Shown here in pieces: positions 1 to 5,364 of a stretch of 5,508 nt of DNA. Below the pieces are notes generated by a model. It saw nothing but the letters and a program-made list of their open reading frames with translations, had not been told where the DNA came from and ran no database searches. The stretch spans positions 2,165 to 7,672 of the forward strand of contig DJYW01000102.1 in the NCBI GenBank assembly GCA_002450255.1, read 5' to 3'. The DNA is from Gammaproteobacteria bacterium UBA6968. GTDB taxonomy: Bacteria > Pseudomonadota > Gammaproteobacteria > Pseudomonadales > Azotimanducaceae. The translations under genes were made by a program, and so were the position numbers. Numbering within the stretch: the first letter of the stretch is position 1; each line of letters opens with the position of its first letter.

Positions 1-86
1 GCCTGCAGCGATCCGCGAGTCAAGCATTGCTCTAGCGGCCCCTTTTTTGGTATCAATACGCGAGATGAGTAACAAGAGAGTGGCAA

Positions 87-1970
87 ATGAACGCGGAAGT
101 CAGATCATTACCTTTTGACCCAGAGGCTTTAGGAAAAAAATATCAAGAAGAACGTGATAAGCGTTTGCGAGCTGATGGTAACGAGCAGTATCAGGAAGTA
201 AGCGGCGAATTTGCTTATTTTGTAGAAGACCCATACATCGACAGCAAAATCGAACGCGGGCCGGTTACCGATGAAGTTGAAGTTGTCATCATTGGCGGCG
301 GTTTTGGCGGCATGCTTGCGGCCGCTCGTCTGCATGATGCAGGCATCACCGATTTTCTTTTGCTTGAAAAAGGCGGTGACTTTGGCGGTACCTGGTACTG
401 GAATCGTTATCCTGGTGCATCCTGCGACATTGAGGCTTACGTTTATTTTCCATTGCTAGAAAAAACCGGTTTTGTACCGAAGCAGAAATATACCAATGCG
501 CCAGAAACCCTGGAGTATTGTCACGTCATCGCTGACACCTACGACTTATATAGCCGATCGCTGATGCAAACTATGGTGACTTCGACTGACTGGGACGAGG
601 CAACCGGGCGCTGGACGGTTACTACCGACCGCCAGGACAGCATTAAAGCGCGCTATGTGGTTCATTCCAATGGCCCTCTCAACCGGCCTAAATTACCAGC
701 AATGAAAGGCATAAACGATTTCAAAGGGCATACCTTTCACACTAGTCGCTGGGACTATGGTTACACCGGTGGCGACTCCAATGGTGGTCTGGATAAGCTG
801 CATGACAAGCGCGTGGCGATCATCGGAACCGGTGCAACAGCGGTGCAATGCGTGCCGCATTTGGGTGCTGCAGCAAAGCAACTCTATGTTTTTCAGCGCA
901 CACCGTCTTCGGTCGACGTGCGTAATAACACCTCCACCGATCCGGATTGGATCGCTACCCAAGAGCCAGGCTGGCAAGACGAACGCCGTCGTAACTTCGA
1001 GCTGCTGATAACTGGAGCGCCAGTCGAAAAAGATCTGGTTGCCGATGGGTGGACCGAAGCGTTCCGTGAAATATTTGGTGCTGTTCGCGATAAGGCGCCT
1101 TCTAAGGGACGGCTTGCCTTGTGGGCACTAACCGCACCGCTTTCTCCTGAGTTGTATAGCCTGGGTTTTAAAAAGTACTTAACCAAAAAGGCCACGACCC
1201 ATATGGACCTGGCACGCGAAATCGAGTTGTGCGACTACCAAAAAATGGAAAAGGTGCGTGCGCGTGCGGAGGCGATTGTTGAAGACAAGGACACAGCGGA
1301 AGCACTGAAGCCATACTATCGTCAGTTCTGTAAACGACCGTGTTTCCACGACGAGTATCTACCCACCTTCAATCTTCCCAACGTAAGTTTGGTGAACACT
1401 GACGGTAAGGGGTTAGATTTAATCACAGAAACGGGCATTGTTTTTGACGGTAAAGAATATCCGGTCGATTGCATTATCTTTGCGACCGGCTTCGAAGTCG
1501 GCACCGATTACTCTCGCCGCGCCGGCTACCAAATCAACGGCGTAGATGGTCTCTCGGTTTCGCAAAAATGGTCGGAGGGCCTGTCTACGTTGCATGGCAT
1601 GCACAGCCGTGGTTTTCCAAATAGTTTTTTCTTTGGCCCAGCTCAGTCCGGCTTTACAGCCACCTATACCTACTCGTTGGACGAACAGAGCCAGCATCTG
1701 GCGCATATACTGAGCGTCGCTAAAGAGCAAGGTGCTTCGCGTATCGAGGCCAGCGAAGCGGCGGAAGCTGCCTGGGTGCAAACCATTATTGAGAAAGCCA
1801 GGCTGACCGCCGACTTTCAGAATAAGTGCACACCGGGGTACTACAACAACGAGGGCAAAGTGAATACCAAGCCGCAGAATAATACCTACGGCGGTGGTCC
1901 CATTGAGTTCTTCGAGCTTATGAAAAAATGGCGTGCGAAGGGTGACCTCGACGGGTTGGAGCTGCGTTAG
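87..1970 (+). CDS. Baeyer-Villiger monooxygenase (class B FAD/NADPH flavoprotein)
   Basis: Predicted cytoplasmic FAD- and NADPH-dependent enzyme that inserts one oxygen of O2 next to a ketone carbonyl, giving an ester or lactone. Seen: FAD Rossmann motif GGGFGG (residues 70-75); WNRYPGASCD (105-114), whose Asp114 matches the active-site Asp of this family; the Baeyer-Villiger fingerprint FxGxxxHxxxWD (212-223); NADPH Rossmann motif GTGATA (247-252); CKRP (415-418), where Arg417 matches the catalytic arginine of phenylacetone and cyclohexanone monooxygenases; ATGF (466-469). All key residues are present, so it should be active. At 627 residues it is longer than cyclohexanone monooxygenases (about 540); the roughly 60-residue N-terminal extension (with EERDKRLRADGNEQY, residues 21-35) resembles the steroid/cyclopentadecanone monooxygenase group. 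The ATG is the first in frame after a stop at 63-65, and AAGAGAG (74-80) lies 6 bases before it. Substrate cannot be read from sequence; large cyclic ketones or steroids are inference. Confidence 0.95.
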   Translation: MNAEVRSLPFDPEALGKKYQEERDKRLRADGNEQYQEVSGEFAYFVEDPYIDSKIERGPVTDEVEVVIIGGGFGGMLAAARLHDAGITDFLLLEKGGDFGGTWYWNRYPGASCDIEAYVYFPLLEKTGFVPKQKYTNAPETLEYCHVIADTYDLYSRSLMQTMVTSTDWDEATGRWTVTTDRQDSIKARYVVHSNGPLNRPKLPAMKGINDFKGHTFHTSRWDYGYTGGDSNGGLDKLHDKRVAIIGTGATAVQCVPHLGAAAKQLYVFQRTPSSVDVRNNTSTDPDWIATQEPGWQDERRRNFELLITGAPVEKDLVADGWTEAFREIFGAVRDKAPSKGRLALWALTAPLSPELYSLGFKKYLTKKATTHMDLAREIELCDYQKMEKVRARAEAIVEDKDTAEALKPYYRQFCKRPCFHDEYLPTFNLPNVSLVNTDGKGLDLITETGIVFDGKEYPVDCIIFATGFEVGTDYSRRAGYQINGVDGLSVSQKWSEGLSTLHGMHSRGFPNSFFFGPAQSGFTATYTYSLDEQSQHLAHILSVAKEQGASRIEASEAAEAAWVQTIIEKARLTADFQNKCTPGYYNNEGKVNTKPQNNTYGGGPIEFFELMKKWRAKGDLDGLELR

Positions 1971-2281
1971 AGACAGTCGACCCGCTATGTCCTGTTGCTA
2001 AGCTGCGTGCCGACCCTGCTTACATGAGTGCATGAGTACAAGAGAGCAAGAGAGCAAGAGAGCTTGTTTGGGTGAGGCGCGAGTCTGCGAGTCCTGGTTT
2101 CCAGGGAGAGGGAGCTGGCCAAATCGCGGCCGATGCAGCACTGCAAAACTTCGTTGCTACACACGAGCGTTGGTAGCAGGCTAATTGGCCTGCGCTTGGA
2201 TACGTTCCATCTTTGGGTTCGCCAGAGCCATCGGGGCACAAAATGTTAGCGAACCAACCCGCATAGCGTTGGAGGGGATGC
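1971..2281. other. Intergenic gap between monooxygenase and CoA-transferase genes
   Basis: No gene is supported here; open frames are short and resemble nothing I know. It holds the octamer array at 2023-2062, a short hairpin CCTGG-TTT-CCAGG (2093-2105), a 6-bp stem TGCTAC/GTAGCA (2155-2160 with 2173-2178) and an adjoining 5-bp stem CAGGC/GCCTG (2177-2181 with 2188-2192). None is followed by a T-run, so I do not call a terminator. The gap ends in a strong Shine-Dalgarno site GGAGG (2271-2275), 6 bases before the ATG at 2282. The length of the gap leaves room for a separate promoter for the CoA-transferase pair, but I see no convincing -35/-10 pair. Confidence 0.6.
2023..2062 (+). repeat. Five-unit octamer tandem array
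   Basis: Five consecutive 8-base units: CATGAGTG, CATGAGTA, then CAAGAGAG three times (2039-2046, 2047-2054, 2055-2062). The last three are identical and the first two are related variants. The last unit with the following CTTG makes a 4-bp hairpin (CAAG-AGAG-CTTG). The array lies about 50 bases after the monooxygenase stop. Its inner part (2032-2046) repeats, with a one-base deletion, the leader just upstream of the monooxygenase start (65-80). Probably replication slippage; a regulatory role is possible but nothing shows one. Confidence 0.85.
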
Positions 2282-3310
2282 ATGGCGGACCGAATACTCG
2301 AAATCGGAGGTTACAGCGCCGGCTTTGCCGGTCGACTGTTTGCGCAAACCGGTCATCAGGTTACACGGATCGAAAATTCTCCAGGCCCGGCCTGGGCGAG
2401 TCAGCTGGCGATGTCGTTGTTTTTACATGCGAACAAACGACGGCTGCAAGTTAAGCGAGATGACCTTGCGGAGTTGGCGGCGCAAGCCGACATTGTCGTG
2501 CTGCAGGCAGAGACCGCGGAAGCTGCTGAGGCATTCGAGTTCGAACGTTGGTCTACACCAGTTAAAGTCGTGATTACGCCATTTGGCCTGACGGGTCCAA
2601 AGCGCAACTGGCACGCGACCTCGAGCACCTTGCTGGCTATGGGCGGTTATAGTCAGCTTATCGGCGATGCCGGCCGAGCACCGCTCTCATTACCCGGTCA
2701 CTACGTCGAATTTCAAGGCGCACAATTCGCCTTCACCGCGGCGAACGCATGTCGTTACGCGGGCGACACCAATACCATCGATATCAGTTTGTATGAGTCG
2801 TTGCTCACCCTGGGCCAATTCACGACGGTCATGTGGAGCTGCGCACGGCGCGTGCGATCGCGACACGGCTCGGATTTTTACTGGGTGGTGCCTAGCAACC
2901 TTTTTGCTTGCGCTGATGGTTGGGTCTACATCAATACCGTGCCGACCTTTTGGGATGCTATGGCGGCCTTCCTCGGGTTGCCGGAACTGATCGTCGACCC
3001 GCGCTTTGCCGATAACGATCTGCGCATGCGGAATCGCGCAGCGCTGCATGACTTGATAGCTGAAGTGTTTGCGCCGCTGACGAAAAGCGAGATCCGTAAG
3101 CGTGCGTCTGAAGCCAGAGTGCCTGCGGGTGTGGTCCTAAGTTTTGATGAGGTTTTGCAGGACGAGCATCTGGCCGAGCGCGGCTTCTGGCAGGCGGTGA
3201 GTGATCCCACCGGGCAATCCTATCGTATGCCCGGGCTGGGCTTTTGTATTGATCGTGCGGTACGTCGACCCATGGCCCTGCATAGTGTCGAAACGGGGCA
3301 GCGATCATGA
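2282..3310 (+). CDS. CaiB/BaiF family III CoA-transferase, probable non-catalytic or atypical subunit
   Basis: Family III CoA-transferases move CoA from an acyl-CoA donor to a carboxylic acid, through mixed anhydrides on a conserved Asp. Seen: N-terminal ILEIGGYSAGFAGRLFA (5-21), the family's opening strand and helix; HANKRRL (49-55), matching its NxxKRSL motif; ITPFGLTGP (98-106); and the region 139-172 ending in DISLYES (167-173). At the place where the catalytic Asp is expected (four residues before the usual Gly) there is Glu143 in HYVEFQG. At 342 residues it is shorter than usual (about 380-410), mainly because the segment after the KRRL motif is compressed. GGAGG at 2271-2275 supports this ATG. 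The stop overlaps the start of the next CoA-transferase gene (ATGA at 3307-3310), implying translational coupling. I infer a heterodimer in which this is the structural or regulatory subunit, as in two-subunit family III enzymes such as BbsEF; an independent enzyme using Glu is the alternative. Confidence 0.9.
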   Translation: MADRILEIGGYSAGFAGRLFAQTGHQVTRIENSPGPAWASQLAMSLFLHANKRRLQVKRDDLAELAAQADIVVLQAETAEAAEAFEFERWSTPVKVVITPFGLTGPKRNWHATSSTLLAMGGYSQLIGDAGRAPLSLPGHYVEFQGAQFAFTAANACRYAGDTNTIDISLYESLLTLGQFTTVMWSCARRVRSRHGSDFYWVVPSNLFACADGWVYINTVPTFWDAMAAFLGLPELIVDPRFADNDLRMRNRAALHDLIAEVFAPLTKSEIRKRASEARVPAGVVLSFDEVLQDEHLAERGFWQAVSDPTGQSYRMPGLGFCIDRAVRRPMALHSVETGQRS

Positions 3311-4563
3311 GTGAGGCAACCACGGTCAGCGGTCCGCTTAACGGAATCCGTATACTCGATTTAACCCACGTCTGGGCAGGACCGCTTGCGACCCGCCTAT
3401 TAAGTGACCTGGGCGCTGAGGTGGTTAAAGTCGAGCGCGATTTAGGGCGCGGTCCGAGTGTTGCCACCATCGAACCGATTGCCGGTTGGATCGGCGGAGA
3501 ACCCGGCGCAGAGCCTTGGAACAATAATGCGGCCTTTGTGAAGCTGGCACGCAACGCGAAGAGTCTGAGTTTGGATCTTAAACACGCGCAAGGTCGCGCC
3601 TTGTTTCTGCGCTTGGTCGCTGTCGCGGATGTGGTCATCGAAAATTTCAGCGCTCGCGCGATGCCTTCAATGGATTTAGGTTATTCGGTGCTGCAAGCGC
3701 ATAACCCGGCGCTGATTTACGTCACCATGCCCGGGTATGGGGCTTCTGGGCCGTATAAAGATTGGGTGGCGTTTGGTCCTACTGTCGAACCCATGACGGG
3801 ACTCACACAGGTACTGGGCTACAGCGCAGCAGAGCCACGCAATAGCGCTATTGCGTTGATGGATCCCATCGCGGGCACAACCGCAGCCACAGGTCTTTTG
3901 GAAGCCCTGCGCAAACGTCAAGAGACTGGTTTGGGTGGCTGTGTTGAGCTCTCGCTGCATGAGTGCGGGGTGTCTTTTAATGGTCCCTGGTTGATAGATC
4001 AGCAGTTGGGTGCGACTGCAGAGCCGGTGGGTAATGAGCATCCGGAAATGGCGCCACATGGCCTGTATGCCTGTCTTTCACGGGGTAAAGAGGACGATGC
4101 CGATTGGATTGCGATTGCATGTCAGAGCGATGCGGCGTGGCGCGGGCTGGTTCAGCTTATCGGCACTGAGCTTGATGCGGACTGGGATATAGTGCAACGC
4201 AGAACGGCCACGCGGCGAATCGACGCAGCGATAAGCGCATGGACTCAAGCATTGGATAAAGACGCGGCCGCCGCACAATTGCAGCAGGCCGGTGTGGCTG
4301 CCGGCCCCGTTGCAAGCGCACCGGACATGCTGTCAGAAGCCCAGGCACAAGCGCGGGGTTTCTTTGCTTCTTACGAACGCCACAACACTCCGATACCGGG
4401 AAATCCAATCCAAATGCAGGGGCTGTCTCAAGAACAATGGACGCCGTGTCCGCCGTTAGGCGCGCACAGTCAGTCGGTATTGATGGACTGGCTCGGTCTG
4501 GCAAAGCATGAAACGGCAGCGTTGCTAGCGGATGGGATTATTGCGGAAAGGCCATCGGTATGA
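3307..4563 (+). CDS. CaiB/BaiF family III CoA-transferase, probable catalytic subunit
   Basis: Full-length family III CoA-transferase (418 residues, normal for the family), predicted cytoplasmic. Seen: GIRILDLTHVWAGPLATRLL (13-32), the characteristic N-terminal CoA-binding region; LGAEVVKVE (35-43); NAKSLSLDL (83-91); ADVVIENF (107-114); YVTMPGYGASGPY (138-150); and ALMDPIAG (183-190), in which Asp186 has the spacing to Gly190 expected of the catalytic Asp. It is followed by LRKRQETGLG (201-210) and VELSLHE (213-219), the conserved family stretch. The start codon overlaps the previous stop (ATGA), with GGGG at 3295-3298 as a weak ribosome site, so translation probably depends on reinitiation after the upstream gene. 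It could equally be described as racemase-like (the family includes alpha-methylacyl-CoA racemase), but the pairing favours transfer. Donor and acceptor are unknown; the neighbouring monooxygenase suggests an acid formed from a lactone or ester. Confidence 0.93.
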   Translation: MSEATTVSGPLNGIRILDLTHVWAGPLATRLLSDLGAEVVKVERDLGRGPSVATIEPIAGWIGGEPGAEPWNNNAAFVKLARNAKSLSLDLKHAQGRALFLRLVAVADVVIENFSARAMPSMDLGYSVLQAHNPALIYVTMPGYGASGPYKDWVAFGPTVEPMTGLTQVLGYSAAEPRNSAIALMDPIAGTTAATGLLEALRKRQETGLGGCVELSLHECGVSFNGPWLIDQQLGATAEPVGNEHPEMAPHGLYACLSRGKEDDADWIAIACQSDAAWRGLVQLIGTELDADWDIVQRRTATRRIDAAISAWTQALDKDAAAAQLQQAGVAAGPVASAPDMLSEAQAQARGFFASYERHNTPIPGNPIQMQGLSQEQWTPCPPLGAHSQSVLMDWLGLAKHETAALLADGIIAERPSV

Positions 4564-4644
4564 GGTTACCGTTTGGAATGCTGTTAAACGCTAAAAAAGC
4601 TAGTGAATGACAAGTAAGAGGACCGGTTTACACCGTGTTTGAAA

Positions 4645-4673
4645 TACAGCTCTTAAAAATTTTAAGAGCTGTA
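4645..4673. terminator. Perfect 14-bp-arm palindrome between convergent genes, probable bidirectional terminator
   Basis: Arms 4645-4658 (TACAGCTCTTAAAA) and 4660-4673 are exact reverse complements around one central A. The element sits 81 bases after the CoA-transferase stop and 33 bases beyond the stop of the convergent small gene, which is the normal place for a shared terminator. The lower stem is GC-containing and the core is A/T only. The T-run after the hairpin is poor in both directions (TTTC on the - strand, AAAAGC on the + strand), so an operator-like palindrome or an RNA-stability stem is a real alternative. Confidence 0.5.
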
Positions 4674-4706
4674 AAAAGCAAACAAGAGGATTACTCCCCT
4701 TTATTG

Positions 4707-4865
4707 TTACTGCCAGTTTACCCCGCGGTAACTTCCTTTACTCATTTTAGAGTCTTTCCGAGCCTCACCTGTATGTTTTGCACCTCTATAAGAAAGTGGC
4801 TTAGGTGTGGATGGAATGGTTTGAGAAGTTTTTTCGGTTTTTACACCTCTGTAGTAGCTAGTCAT
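4707..4865 (-). CDS. 52-residue YRG-repeat microprotein, resembles DUF4278
   Basis: Small basic, soluble protein with no signal peptide or membrane segment. Its distinctive feature is a motif used three times: YYRGVK (residues 4-9), SYRGAK (25-30) and SYRGVN (45-50), the last followed by WQ at the C-terminus. Repeated (S/T)YRG(V/A) is the hallmark, as I remember it, of DUF4278, short proteins of unknown function common in cyanobacteria. I chose the ATG at 4863-4865: GAGG at 4875-4878 lies 9 bases before it. A longer in-frame start at 4913 would lie inside the terminator hairpin and add an unrelated 16 residues. The gene is preceded by an aptamer-plus-terminator leader, so expression is probably set by glutamine through transcription attenuation. 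The YRG codons differ between copies (AGA GGT twice, CGC GGG once), so the repeats are maintained at the protein level or are old. GC is about 42% by hand count, lower than the stretch of ORF3 I counted. Function is unknown. Confidence 0.7.
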   Translation of the reverse strand: MTSYYRGVKTEKTSQTIPSTPKPLSYRGAKHTGEARKDSKMSKGSYRGVNWQ

Positions 4866-4890
4866 ATCATCATGCCTCAAGTTTCGTTTT

Positions 4891-4918
4891 AAAAACGCCC
4901 CCGCGAAAGCCACGGGGG
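4891..4918 (-). terminator. Rho-independent terminator in the leader of the YRG-repeat gene
   Basis: Read on the - strand: CCCCCG (4918-4913), a 9-base loop, CGGGGG (4903-4898), then CG and TTTTT (4895-4891). The stem can extend by two pairs (T4912-G4904, G4911-C4905), giving eight pairs and a five-base loop. The strong GC stem plus T-run is a textbook intrinsic terminator. It lies 8 bases after the aptamer and 25 bases before the ATG of the small gene, so it is most easily read as the expression platform of a riboswitch. The alternative is the 3' end of a free-standing small RNA. Confidence 0.88.
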
Positions 4919-4926
4919 ACTCTCAG

Positions 4927-4980
4927 CGCGTTCCTTCGGACAATGATTTGCCTACTTCCGCCCCTTTTCGGGGTGAACGT
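4927..4980 (-). promoter_or_regulatory. Glutamine riboswitch aptamer (glnA / Downstream-peptide class)
   Basis: Read on the - strand. P1 pairs CGTTC (4979-4975) with GAACG (4933-4929). P2 is CCCC-GAAAA-GGGG (4973-4961). Then comes the conserved joining strand CGGAAGTAGG (4960-4951). P3 pairs GGCAA (4952-4948) with TTG-CC (4943-4938, one bulged T at 4940) around a 4-base loop. GAAG (4937-4934) precedes the closing P1 strand and CGC. This three-stem junction, with CGGAAGUA after P2 and GAAG before the closing P1 strand, matches my recollection of the glutamine aptamer of Synechococcus. That class binds L-glutamine and controls nitrogen-metabolism genes and short peptides. Immediately downstream are a Rho-independent terminator and a YRG-repeat gene, so regulation by attenuation is likely. 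A -10-like TAAAAT (5002-4997) would start transcription just before the aptamer, but no good -35 is seen. The class call rests on memory of the consensus, not on a covariance search. Confidence 0.82.
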
Positions 4981-4990
4981 TCGGCAAATT

Positions 4991-5349
4991 TAGAAAATTT
5001 TAGTAAAAAAGACAAGTGGCAAATTATGAAGATAAAAGGGACATAATCTATCCAAATCGGACTAATGGTCGATAATGTTATACCGTTTGATCATAGTAAT
5101 TCTGAGCTGGAGTGTGTTGCGGGTGCGATATTTGATCGTTGAGGCCTAATAGGGTACCGATTTGGAGGTTGGCTTGTGGTCACTCATCTGCGTTTGCAGG
5201 GGCTTGTGCTAGGTTGCACCGGGTTCCTAATCAGCATCGTTAGACGTTGTGGCAAGGATTCACAGATGCCGTTATTGCCCGACTTTTCAATCTGACTCCG
5301 CTGCGTTAACTACAAAATAGGTCGACGCTCTTTATTGGATCGCGAAGGG
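4991..5349. other. Gene-free stretch upstream of the riboswitch
   Basis: About 360 bases with no open frame I can support on either strand and no tRNA-like fold. The part nearest the aptamer (about 4985-5100) is very AT-rich and should hold the promoter of the riboswitch transcript on the - strand; the best -10-like string is TAAAAT at 5002-4997. A TTGCCA (5022-5017) stands only 14 bases before it, too close for a normal sigma-70 promoter. The remainder (5100-5349) shows nothing recognisable beyond one unit of the short duplication at 5329-5346, and no clear terminator for the gene ending at 5350. Confidence 0.5.
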
Positions 5350-5364
5350 TTATTGGATTGCGAA
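5329..5364 (-). repeat. 18-bp tandem duplication across a stop codon
   Basis: On the - strand the 18-base units are 5364-5347 and 5346-5329. Their first 15 bases (TTCGCAATCCAATAA and TTCGCGATCCAATAA) differ at one position. Because 18 is a multiple of three, the copies are in the same frame: the gene ends F-A-I-Q-stop, then P-F-A-I-Q-stop. The second copy therefore provides an in-frame back-up stop. Confidence 0.85.

Noticed and set aside
27..56. Possible sigma-70 promoter TTGCTC-18-TATCAA before the monooxygenase
   Set aside because: Only 3 and 4 of 6 consensus bases match; such matches are expected by chance.
1..72. Possible 3' end of an upstream + strand gene
   Set aside because: Frames 1, 2 and 3 are open only briefly (to 72, 118 and 35) and none of the short peptides is recognisable, so no call can be supported.
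2155..2192. Two adjacent stems (TGCTAC/GTAGCA and CAGGC/GCCTG) as a terminator after the monooxygenase
   Set aside because: The stems are short, the first loop is 12 bases, and no T-run follows.
2958..3638. A 226-codon - strand open frame across the two CoA-transferase genes
   Set aside because: It is fully antisense to two well-conserved genes, and its translation is Arg/Pro/Ser-rich as is usual for shadows in GC-rich coding sequence.
4635..4892. An 85-codon + strand open frame starting with GTG
   Set aside because: It runs antisense through the YRG-repeat gene, starts in front of the palindrome, has no Shine-Dalgarno site and its product looks like random antisense translation.
4866..4913. 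Longer start (ATG at 4913) for the YRG-repeat protein
   Set aside because: The extra 16 codons would be translated from the terminator hairpin and T-run region, and there is a proper GAGG site before the internal ATG at 4863-4865.
4919..4990. Resemblance of the structured RNA to SRP RNA (GTCCGAAGGAA) or a c-di-GMP-I riboswitch (GGCAAA)
   Set aside because: Only short strings agree; the three-stem layout with CGGAAGTAGG and GAAG joining strands fits the glutamine aptamer much better.
5151..5260. Possible integron attC site (GTTAGAC with an upstream GCCTAAT)
   Set aside because: The upstream core is not a proper match, and the inner L-type sequences are not complementary.
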